Shown here: positions 1 to 12,130 of the stretch, one piece after another | Layout: each line of letters opens with the position of its first letter | Position numbering within the stretch: the first letter of the stretch is position 1 | Source: Flaccisagitta enflata | Taxonomy: Eukaryota; Chaetognatha; Sagittoidea; Aphragmophora | Direction: 5' to 3' | NCBI GenBank assembly: GCA_965153355.1 | Contig: OZ231127.1 | Location: 99,200,001 to 99,264,000 of the forward strand | Length of the DNA stretch: 64,000 nucleotides | Translations under genes and position numbers: made by a program | The notes under the pieces: model-generated | Database searches by the model: none | What the model saw: only the letters and a program-made list of their open reading frames with translations | Told to the model about the DNA's origin: nothing

Positions 1-185
1 ACACGCGGGGAAAATCTCGTTATTCAGATTTTTCTAAGTCGCGTTACTTAGAATTTAGCACTTTTCTCATAACTCAGATTCTATGTTATGAGAATTTAAC
101 AATTTTGTTATTTCTCATAACTCAGATTGTCTGTCTTTCTATCTTTTTCTCATAACTTAGATTTTTCTGTAAATTCAGTATTTTG
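1..185. repeat. Short palindromic repeat cluster, left copy
   Basis: Units such as CTCATAACTCAGATTCTATG followed by TTATGAG form small hairpins with the arms CTCATAAC and GTTATGAG. The same motif recurs at 1605-1745, so the two clusters flank the microsatellite block between them. No coding potential is seen. Confidence 0.5.
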
Positions 186-187
186 TA

Positions 188-448
<261 letters not shown>

Positions 449-712
449 TGTGTCTCTATTATTTTTTTCGCTCCATTGATTGACAGTCTTATGATACGCT
501 GGCAAGTTATCCAAGCAGGCCCGGCCAGAAAAATGGTGGGCCCCTCTGCTTGCTCCCTTGGTTGCGCTCCCCTCCCCTTCAGCCCCCTCCTTTACTCTTA
601 ATATTTAAACTTTTGCAATATTTTTTTACCGCCTTAAAGTTTGTTCCAGTGCTGAAACTTCAGCCTCCAGAACATGTAACTTAGATAGAACCTTTTTTTT
701 CACTTTCTTATT

Positions 713-905
713 AGTCGCGTGCTACGCGACTCTACACCCCGCGTTATTAGTCAGTCGGTTGGTCTGTTGGTCACACTTTACTTTTTTTATGATTTTTATG
801 TTTGGACCTCACCGCTCCTGCCTAAATGGTCTAGTGACCTTAAATATGGCCCTTGCCCACCCGCATGCAACTTCGGTAGGCGTTTATCCTGCCTTCTTTT
901 GTTTT
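713..905 (+). mobile_element. SLG stem-loop element, short copy
   Basis: The head hairpin AGTCGCGTGCTACGCGACT (713-731) has a perfect 8-bp stem and a GCT loop. It is followed by CTACACCCCGCG and a degraded GTCGGTTGGTC tract. The tail reads CCCACCCGCATGCAACTTCG and then a version of GTATCCGGCCTTGTTT ending near 905. A closely similar complete copy lies at 62884-63077. Confidence 0.65.
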
Positions 906-1557
<652 letters not shown>

Positions 1558-1604
1558 CAAACAGACAAACAGGTAAAAAAAGAATGAATGAAATGATAGA
1601 AAAA

Positions 1605-1745
1605 ATTCTCATAACTTAGATTCTGAGTCATGAGAAAAAGATAGAAAGATAGACAATCTATGCTATGAGAATATAATTCTCATCACTAAGAATCTGAATG
1701 ATGAGAATTTCAAAATTCTCACCACTCAGATTCTAAGTAACACGA
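1605..1745. repeat. Short palindromic repeat cluster, right copy
   Basis: This repeats the TTCTCATAACTTAGATTCT hairpin motif seen at 1-185. It abuts a degraded SLG head (ACACGCGACTCTACAAC near 1752). Confidence 0.5.
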
Positions 1746-1746
1746 C

Positions 1747-2060
1747 CTACCCGACACGCGACTCTACAACTTGCCGTGTTGGTCGGTCGGTCGATCGGTA
1801 GGTCGGTCGGTAGATCCGTCACATTTTTAGATGCGTCCTCGCATCTCTATAAGAGGGTCTGTCCGTCCGTCCGTCCGTCCATATGTATGTATGTCCGTTA
1901 ACCCTACCTCAAAAATCCCGCTTATCCATCTCCAATCACTCACCAACCACCCCTGATCATTTTTAGATGCGTCCTCGCATCTCTGAAGTTACACCATTTT
2001 GGTCATTGTGTGGATCTTGCCCCCATCCATTCCACCTCCACAATTCAATTTTTTTCAAAT
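1747..2060 (+). mobile_element. Two SLG heads with a different hairpin stem
   Basis: AGATGCGTCCTCGCATCT occurs at 1829-1846 and again at 1965-1982; each has a 7-bp stem and a 4-base loop. The first is followed by CTATAAGAGGGTCTGTCCG and a (GTCC)n tract, and is preceded by a GGTCGGTCGG tract. The second is followed by CTGAAGTTACACC. The stem sequence differs from the AGTCGCGTG type, but pairing and position are the same. Confidence 0.65.
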
Positions 2061-2483
2061 TCCTCCTTTTGCATTCCACTCCTGAAACTTGTGAGAGTTA
2101 TGCTACTGCTCTGAGTGTGTATTCACCTATTCATTTGATAGATAGATATTTCATTGTTTGCTGGTTGACTTTTGTGTAATGGTATTTTTAACATTTTGTT
2201 CACAATATGTGGTTGAAAGCGTGATGACATATGTCTAAGGTAGGCACTGCAGTATGCAAAACTCATCAAAGCATTGATCTCATAGCTTCACCCGGAAGAT
2301 CCGTTAATTTCACTTACTGCCACAATTGAAATATAGCTCATCCCACATATCAAAGATCAATCTCTAAGTCCAGGTATAACTGCTAAATTCCCTCTGCTCA
2401 GATCTCTCGAGAGGACACATTGTTGCCCTATTGGGCTCTTTGAATTCCGAGCGGTTTTCGCATTACTGCTCCTGCCCAACCGC
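2061..2483. other. Unassigned sequence with SLG-like tail
   Basis: No gene is recognised. The end (about 2465-2483, CTGCTCCTGCCCAACCGC) looks like the tail region of SLG elements and directly precedes repeat A. Confidence 0.4.
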
Positions 2484-2972
2484 ACTATGGGATAAAATGC
2501 GATTTTTTGAGACAAATTTTATCGCTAGTCATCGTCACCACTATGTCTGTTTCTAATGCGAGTGATATGTCTCACAATGCACAACTTTACTTAAATTGAC
2601 AGTTTAGACACCAAAGCAGCCAATGTTTTTGTATATTTTGAGTTTTTTTTGACATTCTGAGGTAAGTCTGATGATCTAGAGCTAGAATGAAAACGCAGAT
2701 CGTTTTTTCATTTTCTCAAATTTTATGACCGTAACTCATTAGTTTACTGAATGCACTCAAAGCTCGACAAAACGTTATATCTTGTTGTTAGTGTTGTTGT
2801 TAATGTTGTTGTTGTTATTGTTGTTGTTGCGGTTGTTGTTGTTGCGGTTGTTGTTGTTGCGGTTTTTGTTGTTGTTGTTGTCAATGTTGCTGTTGTTAAC
2901 AATGTTTTCATCGCTACTGTCATCGTCATGTCAATGATATGATGCTGAAACGAACAGACTGGATTTTGATTG

Positions 2973-3045
<73 letters not shown>

Positions 3046-3135
3046 CTCTTGACCAATCAGATTGGCCGAAAAACGAACAATAAACCCCGACTTGTTCCGA
3101 GTTCGAATCCTACTAGGAAGATGCGTTCCAAATAT
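2484..3135 (+). repeat. Repeat A: dispersed repeat with (TTG)n and (GA)n cores
   Basis: It starts ACTATGGGATAAAATGCGAT. A (TTG)n tract lies at about 2780-2900, then GTCATCGTCATGTCAATGAT, a (GA)n tract at 2977-3043, and TCCTCTTGACCAATCAGATT. A diverged copy (repeat B) at 52873-54722 keeps the same order. GAGTTCGAATCC near 3098 resembles a pol III B box, so a SINE-like origin for the right end is possible. Confidence 0.65.
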
Positions 3136-3318
<183 letters not shown>

Positions 3319-3566
3319 TTATATTGAACGACATCTCTAGCACTGCGACGATAATCAATTAAGCAGTTGTATTACACTATGGGTGAGTCGGTGCATAAGT
3401 AAAACAGGTTTTTTCCAAATTTTTGAATCATGTGCTCGCTTTATCATCAGGGGATGGAATGAGACAAGAAATGGAAAACAGAGGGTAAGAAATAAGAAGA
3501 AGAGAGGAAAGAAGAGAAAACAATAGAAACAGTTCTTCTTGATTGTTCCTCCTTTTCCTCCCACTC

Positions 3567-3635
3567 TTCCTCCTCCTCCTCCTCCTCCTCCTCCTCCTCC
3601 TCCCCTCCTCTTCCCCCTCCCCTCCTCTTCTCTTC
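3567..3635. repeat. (CTC)n/(TCC)n microsatellite
   Basis: About 12 TCC units lead into a C/T-rich tract. The surrounding sequence 3319-4355 shows no gene, apart from short GAGA-rich stretches around 3750-3800. Confidence 0.85.
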
Positions 3636-4355
3636 CTCCTCCCCGTATCCTCGTCCTATATTCCAGACATCGAATTTATATAAATAGTACTACCAAAAGT
3701 TCAAGACATATTGCTTCTGTCATGAAATTTGACTGCTTGATCGTCGATGAGAGAGAGATAGCGACATGTATTTGTAAGGATGGAGAGAGAGAGATAGCAA
3801 CGAAGGAAATAAAGAAGAAATTAAGGGCGCATTCTGAGGAAAAAAAAAGATTGATCCCGGGATTTGCCGGGTCTAGATCCAATCTAATACTCAAAGAAAG
3901 AGTTCAAATAATGTGAAATAACCAGTCACAGACCGTGCAAATCCGTGCAAATTTTTTAACAGCTCCAAATAGCTGATAAGATAAAAAAGTTGATTGCTTT
4001 GATTTGTATATTTCAATTGAGCGATCAAAAAACTGAAAGCAGAAGCCGGTCTCTGCTCTAAAAGAACCATTTAGTCGTGCTTTAGCCAAACATTCCCCAC
4101 TTTTTGATCAAAACTAAAAGAAAATGAGGAAACTGCTTCTGTGATGAGAGAAAGCCAAAAATTGGGATTTTTGTGAAAAAGGCTGGATTACCCTGCTTCT
4201 AGAGGGTGCCAAGGGTAAAATATGCGGTTCAGGTGACTCTTGGTGGTCCAGACAGTTACTATAAACATATATAACACCCAGAAAAAATTTCCATGGCCAA
4301 ATTCAAAGGTCAATATTTTGGCCTCATGACTCTGTATCTTGTCTTATATTCTACA

Positions 4356-4402
4356 GTGCAACCGTCGGCGACTGGATTGCCGTGTATCCGGCCTTGTTTA
4401 AA
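4356..4402 (+). mobile_element. SLG tail fragment
   Basis: GCGACTGGATTGCCGTGTAT followed by CCGGCCTTGTTT matches SLG tails at 49600-49655 and 63030-63077. A short GGAAGC-rich stretch follows (4404-4432), echoing the satellite at 61612-61730. Confidence 0.55.
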
Positions 4403-4556
4403 TAGTGGAAGCGGTAGTGGAGGCGGAAGCTGTCAATTCTTAAATATGCCTATTGTAGCAAGTCGTGATCTTTTGTTTCTTTAAAATTTACTGGTTGGGA
4501 CCGCCATAATCGTAAATCCCAACAGCTGTTTAGAGCAAGAACCCTAAGGCTGGTAG

Positions 4557-4890
4557 TAAGAGTGTTGTCTACTGGCCCGGCCGTGTATGCCACTTAACGG
4601 AGTCGTACAGTACCAATCAATCCTAGACAAAAGGCATTTTTGTCCAGGCCAGGGGTAAATGATAGGTTGTATGACAGAGGTAAATGAGCGTATTGAATGA
4701 ACAAACAAAAATATACTCTTAATCTTAACATCTTATGTATTTCAAAAACTAAATAGATTACTATGTTTATACTAGAAAAATGCATTCAAATGTTGAGTTT
4801 CCCATAGGGCCTAGCTGCAAATTTTATGCTGCATACTTTTTTGAAAAATTGCTTGTAATGAGAGTTCAGTGATAGTACAAGCTAGTCCTA
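4557..4890 (+). repeat. Duplicated block, copy 1 (left part)
   Basis: AGTGTTGTCTACTGGCCCGG through CTAGTCCTA is about 95% identical to 6957-7291. In this copy the TA at 4889-4890 is the empty target site of the MITE present in copy 2. Confidence 0.85.
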
Positions 4891-5063
4891 GTGGATAATT
4901 GAAAATCTAGATAATTCTAGTATAGCCAGTATAGCCTATTTTTGTAGTACTATAAAAATTGTAGTACTTTATAAATTCTGTAGTACTTTACTTCTGTTGT
5001 AATTGTAGTACTTTATGAATTCTGTAGTACTTTATAAATTCTAGTACTTTAAAAATTGAAGTA
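4891..5063 (+). repeat. Duplicated block, copy 1 (middle part)
   Basis: GATAATTGAAAATCTAGATA onward, with repeated TTGTAGTACTTTA units. The matching part of copy 2 is 8266-8349, where the TAGTACTTTA units are fewer. Confidence 0.75.
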
Positions 5064-5669
5064 ACAATGGCCAAAAAAAAAAAACCGGACACTGCTAATT
5101 TCTATCATAATTTGGTGCTGCTTTTAAAAAAGTACATAAAATCTATGACCATTCTAAAGAGCTTCAAAAAATCTTCGATTTGAGTCGTTGAACAAAATTC
5201 TAACTTAAAAACTCTAGAAGTTATGTTAATTTGAAAAAAGAGTATCAAATTGAAATCTGCCAGATATGACGTTTTTTTCTAACTTGAATTCATGGACTAA
5301 ATGTCTTTATTTGATTACCATTTCTAAACGGATTGACTCAAAAATGTCTGCTTGGCGCCATTTTGTAGATAATGAGTTGTATTTTCATTTTCTCTGGAAT
5401 TTTTCTTAGTTTCCTTTTGTCAGATATGTTTTATATGCTTTTAAAGACAGAATTACAAGTACAGAATTCCATCCATTGATAGATTATGGTGATGCTCACT
5501 TCAAACTGTTGCCATTTCTAAACGATTTAAGCTAAAACTTTCTGCTTGGTCTAGATTTGAAGAACTTTCAAAGATCTTTCAAACAGTCACTGATTTTTTG
5601 TATTTTCATTGAGACTGAGCCGGTCAAAGGCATCAATAACCGCCACGTCCGGTTTTTTTTGGCCATTGT
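5064..5669. mobile_element. TA-target MITE 1
   Basis: The terminal inverted repeats are ACAATGGCC(A)nCCGGAC on the left and its complement ending GGCCATTGT on the right. TA lies on both sides (5062-5063 and 5670-5671). Copy 2 of the host duplication keeps one TA and no insert at 8348-8349, so the boundaries are fixed by an empty site. Length is 606 bp with no ORF. TA duplication suits the Tc1/mariner superfamily, but no transposase is present. Confidence 0.85.
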
Positions 5670-5671
5670 TA

Positions 5672-5861
5672 ATTTGATTAAGATAGGCTAAAATCATTTA
5701 AAAAAAGTTTTTTTTGCCATTTTTTTTCTTCAAATAGTAAAAAAGACATTTAAAAAATGTAAAAATGCAATCAAAATCATTTGTTGACAAAAAATGCATT
5801 AGTCATTAAATTAAGAGTAACATTATCATTTCTGCATTTCTGCATTTCTGCATTCACAACG
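5672..5861 (+). repeat. Duplicated block, copy 1 (right part)
   Basis: AGATAGGCTAAAATCATTTA through TTCTGCATTTCTGCATT matches 8350-8515. It ends where the 353-bp tandem repeat begins. Confidence 0.8.
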
Positions 5862-6956
5862 CTCTTATAAGAAATTGCCCTCTGTCATGATTTTTTTTTC
5901 TCTGAAATTTATGATTTGGGATAGATTTTAGAGCTAACTTTTATTGATTAGCTTTTTTCAAGATGAAAAAACTTTATTTCTAATCATAAAAAGGTATTTT
6001 CCTACTTAAAACACAATACTACTACAGCAAGGAAAAACTGAGAAATCACAAAATTTGACATTTTTGTTTGTACTTGTGGACTTCTAAAGAGTCGTAAAAT
6101 GATCAGTTAAGCCTAAACCAGCTCTAACTCAAGCATTAGGATGTCTCGAAACCATAACTAAGTGATTTCTATTCCCAATATAGGGTAATTATAGGTTCTT
6201 GATATCATCAATACTCTTATAAGAAATTGCCCTCTGTCATGATTTTTTTTTTCTGTGAAATTTATGATTTGGGATAGATTTTAGAATTAGCTTTTATTGA
6301 TTAGCTTTTTTCAAGGTGAAAAAACTTCATTTCTAATCATAAGAAGGTATTTTCCTACTTAAAACACACTACTACTACAGCACGGAAAAACTGAAAAATC
6401 ACAAAATTTGACATTTCTGTTTGTGCTTGTGGACTTCTAAAGAGTCGTAAAATGATCAGTTAAGCCTAATCCAGCCCTAACTCAAGCATTAGGATGTCTC
6501 GAAACCATAACTAAGTGATTTCCATTCCCAATATAGGGTAATTACAGGTTCTTGATATAATCAATACTCTTATAAGAAATTGCCCTCTGTCATGATTTTT
6601 TGATTTTTGATTTATTTGATTTATTTGATTTTTGATTTATTTGATTTATGATTTGGGATAGATATTCGAATTAGCTTTTATTGATTAGCTTTTTTCAAGG
6701 TGAAAAAACTTTATTTCTAATCATAAGAAGGTATTTTCCTACTTAAAACACAATACTACTACAGCAAGGAAAAACTGAAAAATCACAAAATTTGACATTT
6801 TTGTTTGTACTTGTGGACTTCTAAAGAGTCGTAAAATGATCAGTTAAGCCTAATCCAGCCCTAACTCAAGCATTAGGATGTCTCAAAACCATAAATAAGT
6901 GATTTCCATTCCCAATATAGGGTAATTACAGGTTCTTGATATCATCAATACTCTAA
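5862..6956 (+). repeat. 353-bp tandem repeat, three copies
   Basis: CTCTTATAAGAAATTGCCCT starts units at 5862, 6214 and 6567, giving spacings of 352 and 353 bp. Copies are about 95% identical. The third carries an added TGATTTATTTGATTTTTGAT run near 6600-6650. Non-coding. Confidence 0.92.
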
Positions 6957-7291
6957 TAAGAGTGTTGTCTACTGGCCCGGCCGTGTACGCCACTTAACGG
7001 AGTCTAAGGTACCAATCAATCCTAGACAAAAGGAATTTTTTCCAGGCCAGGGGTAAACAATAGGTTGTGTGACAGAGGTAAATGAGCGTATTGAATGAAC
7101 AAACAAAAATATACTCTTAATCTTAACATCTTATGTATTTTAAGAAATAAATAGATTACTATGTTTATACTAGAAAAATGCATTCAAAACATGTTGAGTT
7201 TCCCTTAGGACCTAGCTGCAAATTTCATGCTGCGTACTTTTTTGAACAATTGCTTGTAATGAGAGTTCAGTGATAGTACAAGCCAGTCCTA
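6957..7291 (+). repeat. Duplicated block, copy 2 (left part)
   Basis: Second copy of 4557-4890, interrupted at its TA end by the next MITE. Confidence 0.85.
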
Positions 7292-8263
7292 ACTATGGCA
7301 AAATAAAAAACCGAACACTTTGTTTTTCTTAATTGACTGAAAACTGTTCATTCTTTTTACTTAAAATCTGTGAGAATTTTAAAGAGCTTCAAAAACTCTA
7401 CAAATCTAGACCAAGCAGAAATTTTTAGCTCAAGTCGTTTTCAAATGACAAAGGATTGAAGTTAAGCACCCATTTTCTTGATTGCCAGAGAAAGCAAATT
7501 TCTGTGTCGGACAACAAGATACATATTTTGTAGTATGAAGAAATTAACTGAATGGTACAAAGTTCAAGATAAAAACGAAGTATTTTGAATTCTCTACAAG
7601 ATGGAATCAAGCAGAAATCCTGATTCTTATTCGTTTAGGAGCTATATCAATTCAAAGTTGGTTACTCTTAAAAGATGGAAACCAGATTTGAGATTTCTGA
7701 TGGGTTATCTTTAAAGCATCATAATTTCTAAAGTTTTGGAGCTACAATGTTGCATGAGAGCTCAAATGAAAGATCTTTTGAAGCTCTTTGAAACCGTCAT
7801 GGATTTTAAGGGTTTATCTTTTGTAGTTAATGAGCAATCCTTTATCAAAAAATGGCATCAGGTATGTTTTTTTGCCATGGTAACAAGTTATTTTAGTCCT
7901 AACGTTTCTCTTAATAATACGACTCAGAATGGTCACAGATACATGATATGCATGATCAAATTAAAGAGATTTGAATTTTCTTTAAAATGGCGCCAAGAAC
8001 GAATTTTTAATTGAATGCGTTTAGTTTCTATGTTACGAAAAAGTAAAAACATGAAAATCCTGTAGTGAATTTTCCACTTCCTGACAACCTGTCTTCAATC
8101 TAATGCCATTTCTAAACGGATGAAACTAGGACATTCAGCAAGGTCTCATTTGAAAGATCTTTCGCAGAGCTTTGAAATGGTCACCGATTTTGCTATGTTT
8201 TTCCTCTTGCATGGGTAGAAAACATTGACAAACATGTTGTTCGGTTTTTATTTTTGCCATAGT
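7292..8263. mobile_element. TA-target MITE 2
   Basis: Ends are ACTATGGCAAAATAAAAAAC on the left and the complement ending TTTTGCCATAGT on the right. TA flanks lie at 7290-7291 and 8264-8265, and the uninterrupted copy 1 (4889-4890) is the empty site. Length is 972 bp. The interior shares phrases such as TTTCTAAACGGAT with MITE 1, so the two are related but far diverged. Confidence 0.85.
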
Positions 8264-8540
8264 TAGAGGATAATTGAAAATCTAGATAATTCTAGTATAG
8301 CCAGTATAGCCTATTTTTGTAGTACTATGGCCTTTTAAGAATTGAAGTAATCTAATTAAGATAGGCTAAAATCATTTAAAAAAAGTTTTTTTTGCCATTT
8401 TTTTTCTTCAAATAGTAAAAAAGACATTTAACAAATGTAAAAATGCAATCAAAATCATTTGTTAACAAAAAATGCATTAGTCATTTAATTAAGAGTAACA
8501 CTATCATTTCTGCACTCTATTCAGTTTACAACGCTTGTAA
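8264..8540 (+). repeat. Duplicated block, copy 2 (right part)
   Basis: Matches 4889-5063 and 5672-5850 without MITE 1. It runs out near CGCTTGTAAGAGCAAG. Confidence 0.75.
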
Positions 8541-8726
8541 GAGCAAGTGGTAGGTAACAAGTTTTTTCTTTACGCGTGTTTTCGATGCTCGTCACCGGCG
8601 GTCGGTCGCAGTCGGTCGTCGTCTTCAATCGATCAGTCATCTCCCTTGCAATTTTTGAAATTTTTGGGTCATCTGGAGTTATTTTGAGTCAATTTTTTGT
8701 TGTTTTTGGGAATTATTGGTTGCTTT

Positions 8727-9808
8727 TAGTCATTTTTGGTCATTTTTGGTCATTTGGTCATTTTGGTCATTTTGGTCATTTTGGTCATTTTTGGTCAATT
8801 TTGGTCAATTTTGGTCATTTTTGATCAATTTTGATCAATTTTGATCAATTTTGATCATTTTTGGTCATTTTTGATCATTTTTGGTCATTTTTGGTCATTT
8901 TTGGTAATTTTGTGTCATTTTGGTCATTTTGGTCATTCTGGTCGTTTTGGTCATTTTTGGTCATTTTTTGCCATTTTTGATCATTTTTGATTATTTTTGA
9001 TCATTTTTGATCTTTTTTTTTATTTTTGGTCCTTTTGGTCATTTTTGGTCATTTCTGGTCATTTTTGGTCTTTTTTGGTCATTTTGGTCATTTTGGTCAT
9101 TTTGGTCATTTTTGGTCATTTTTGGTCGTTTTTGGTCGTTTTTTATCATTATTGGTCATTTTGGTCATTTTTGGTCATTTTGGTCATTTTTGGTCATTTT
9201 TGGTCATTTTTGGTCATTTTTGGTCATTTTTGGTCATTTTTGGTCATATTGATTATTTTGGTCATTTTGGTCATTTTGGACATTTTGGTCATTTTTGGTC
9301 ATTTTGGTCTTTTTTGGTCTTTTTTGGTCATTTTGGTCATTTTTGGTCATTTTTGGTCATTTTTGGTCATTTTTGGTCATTTTGGTCATTTTGGTCATTT
9401 TTGATCATTTTTGGTCATTTTTGGTCATTTTGGTCATTTTTGGTCTTTTTTGGTCTTTTTTGGTCATCTTTGGTCATTTTGGTCATTTTGGTCATTTTTG
9501 GTCATTTTTGGTCATTTTGGTCATTTTGGTCATTTTTGGTCATTTTTGGTCATTTTTGGTCATTTTTGGTCATTTTTGGTCATTTTTGGTCATTTTTGGT
9601 CATTTTGGTCATTTTGGTCATTTTGGTTTGGTCATTTTGGTCATTTTAATATTTGGTCATTTTGGTCATTTAGGTCATTTTTGGTCATTTTGGTCATTTT
9701 TGGTCATTTTTTGGTCATTTTGGTCATATTTGGTCATTTTTTATTTTGGTCATTTTTGGTCATTTTGGTCATTTTGGTCATTTTTGGTCATTTTTGGTCA
9801 TTTTTGGT
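8727..9808 (+). repeat. TTTTGGTCA array (9- and 10-bp units)
   Basis: Roughly 110 units of TTTTGGTCA or TTTTTGGTCA with occasional T-for-G changes (TTTTTGATCA). Open frames rich in FGHFWSFLV are simply this array read in three frames; there is no start context, splice site or conserved end. Confidence 0.95.
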
Positions 9809-10075
9809 TAAAGTCTGCTGGTTGAAGTCTGCTGGTTGAAGTCTGCTGGTTAAAGTCTGCTGGTTAAAGTCTCATGGTTTAAATCTGCTGGTTTAAATCT
9901 GCTGGTTTAAGTCTGCTGGTTGAAATCTAATGGGTTAAGTCTGCTGGTTTAAGTCTGCTAGTTTGAATCTGCTGGTTTAAGTCTGCTGGTTTAAGTCTGC
10001 TGGTTTAAATTTAATGGTTTAAGTCTGCTGGTCTAATGGTTTAAGTCTGCTGGTTTTAGTCTGCTGGTTAAAATG
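9809..10075 (+). repeat. GTCTGCTGGTTTAA array (14-bp units)
   Basis: About 17 units of GTCTGCTGGTTTAA with TTAAA/TTGAA variants follow the TTTTGGTCA array without a gap (joint TTTTTGGTTAAAGTCTGCTG). Confidence 0.93.
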
Positions 10076-10079
10076 ATAT

Positions 10080-10675
10080 TAAAGATGAGTATGGTTTAAT
10101 TCTGGTTTAAGTCTGGTTTAAGTCTTGTTTAAGTCTGGTTTAAGTATGGTTTAAGTCTGGTTAAAGTCTGGTTTAAGTCTGGTTTATGTCTGGTTTAAGT
10201 CTGGATTAAGTCTGGTTTAAGACTGGTTCATGTCTGATTTATGTCTGGTTTAGGTCTGGGTTAGGTCTGGTTTAGGTCTGGTCTATGTCTGGGTTTTGTC
10301 TGGTTTATGTTTGATTTAGGTCTGGTTTAGGTCTGGTTTTGGTCTGGTTTTGGTATGGTTTGTTTCTGGTTTGAGTCTGGTTTGAGTCTGGTTTGAGTCT
10401 GGTTTGATTCTGGTTTGAGCCTGGTTTGAGCCTGGTTTGAGCCTGGTTTTGGTCTTGTTTAAGTCTGGTTTGAGTCTGGTTTGAGTCTGGTTTGAGTCTG
10501 GTTTGAGTCTGGTTTGAGTCTGGTTTGAGTCTGGCTTAAATCTGGTTTATGTCTGGTTTATGTCTGGTTTATGTCTGATTTAGGTCTGGTTTCGGTCTGG
10601 TTTAATTCTGGTTTGAGTCTCGTTTGAGTCTGGTTTGAGTCTGGTTTGAGTCTAGTTTGAGTCTTTTTGGGTTGC
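10080..10675 (+). repeat. GTCTGGTTTAA array (11-bp units)
   Basis: About 50 units of GTCTGGTTTAA that drift to GTCTGGTTTGA in the right half. It looks derived from the 14-bp unit by loss of the CTG triplet. Confidence 0.93.
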
Positions 10676-10869
10676 GTTTAAGTCTGATTTTCGATAAAAA
10701 GATACAATAAGGAGTCAGGTCAGTTCAGTTATTTTTGTCCTGCACGCAACTTATAGGTGTTGGCCTTGTTTCTTTACTCTATTGTTTTCTGATGCTCGGA
10801 TTCACTTCTTTGCTGTAATTCGCAACTTTTTTTCAGAATATTCTTGCAATTTATCAGGTCATCTCCCTC

Positions 10870-11172
10870 ATGCAATATTATCCGAAATATCTTGGCGTAC
10901 AATTGGACCAATTTTTCAATTTTTCTGAACATGCCTTAGAATTGACAAAAAAATGTGCGGGCCGTATCGCTTTTCTCTATCGCAATTCTTCCTGTCTTAA
11001 TGAAGATTGTCCTAGAATTTTGTGCAATGCTTTGATACAACCTCACTTAGACTATTGCTGCTCCTCCTGGTACGAATCTCTCAGTAAGCAATTTAAGGAC
11101 AAGCTTGATGTTACAAAAAGACGTATGGTTAAACTAGTCTATTCAAAGAGTCAAATGGCAAATTTCCATTGA
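10870..11172 (+). pseudogene. LINE reverse transcriptase fragment
   Basis: The fragment reads as the end of a non-LTR reverse transcriptase: a YLGVQLD motif near its residue 8, then a Lys/Cys-rich helix, then PHLDYCCSSWY and a KRRMVKLVY stretch. This order (YLG, PxxxYxxxxW, RRxxR/K) is typical of the thumb region of jockey/CR1-like LINE polymerases, which copy element RNA at a nicked chromosomal target. The catalytic FADD region and the endonuclease are absent and the frame closes after about 100 codons, so it is a dead 5'- and 3'-truncated copy. The ATG at 10870 is just the first in frame. Confidence 0.75.
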
Positions 11173-12130
11173 AAAACATGGAAAATTGACAAAATATCTG
11201 AAAAGATGCAAAATGCCCATCAAATACCACCGAATATTGAGAAAAAAATGCAAACATGAATAGGCGCCAAAGGAGAAGGAGCACTGAGGGTGGGGCATGC
11301 GGGGATGAACAGAAATATGTACATTAGCTTTTACCGAAATGACAATTAACAATAAAATCAGAAGTCTACGAGTAGTTCCTGTTGTGGGGCTGTCTTGAGC
11401 TTCTAATGACATCAATTTCAGTTCAAAAATTTTGCATCTTGCTGGCCGCGCCTTACCTTGAAATTTACTTTAGCCTATAGGAAACCGAAGAATTTAAGTT
11501 ACTAAAATCACATTTTTGACTGCATATTTGAAATCTGCACGAAAAAATAATAATTGAGAGTGCTCTTCTTGTTTCAAGAAACCTACAGGATCATTGTCAA
11601 AATTCATCTTGAAGATATGACAAAAAAGTAAGTTCGGCGATTTTACAAAGAAATAAAAGAGAAAGGTAAGTTTTGCAACCTTCAACGCTTATTTTGAGCA
11701 CCTTCTTGTTGGAATATTGATTAACAGTTTTTCTGCAGATTTCTAATCTGCAGTCAAAACAAAGATTTAAGCACTTTGAAATTTTTGGTTCCCCATAGAG
11801 GTAGGTTTTACCACGGGAAAGACGCGGAAAGCATAGAGTAGAATATCAGTGGCGAAACTGATCTTAACAGGAGCCCAAGACAGCCCAACAGCATAAAGTG
11901 CATGTAGAATGCCAAATCTATCACTTTCTGTCATTAAGGTACAAGCTAATGTACATACGTACATGCGTACATATGTACATATGTACATATGTACTTATGA
12001 AACTTTATTTTTCTATGTTCAGTTGATTTTTCAAAAACCTTTTCCTTATGTTTTTTTGTAAAATACTTTCGTTGCACATTTTATATGTACAAACAGATTC
12101 CTCCTATGTGCAAGGGACTTTGTCAACTTT
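11173..12130. other. Unassigned sequence with (GTACATAT)n
   Basis: No gene is recognised. A palindromic GTACATAC/GTACATAT microsatellite lies at 11947-11994. Open frames on the minus strand at 11143-11415 and 11767-11988 match nothing I know and lack convincing splice sites. Confidence 0.5.

Larger units (their letters stand above)
8570..10771 (+). mobile_element. SLG element filled with tandem arrays
   Basis: A GGCGGTCGGTCGCAGTCGG head-like tract (8596-8620) opens the element. CCTGCACGCAACTTATAGGT and GTTGGCCTTGTTT (10738-10771) close it, the same tail as at 53900-53931 and 58091-58120. Everything between is short tandem repeat, described separately. The head hairpin itself is degraded. Confidence 0.6.

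Noticed and set aside
8997-9839. Several 80-207 codon plus-strand frames rich in FGHFWSFLV
   Set aside because: They are the TTTTGGTCA array read in three frames. Stops are absent only because the unit lacks them; there is no start context or conserved terminus.
11767-11988. Minus-strand frame considered as a CuB exon (LHALY...SFATD)
   Set aside because: The spacing is faintly similar to HNxxH...SxxDP, but the copper-binding histidines are absent and no splice sites fit.
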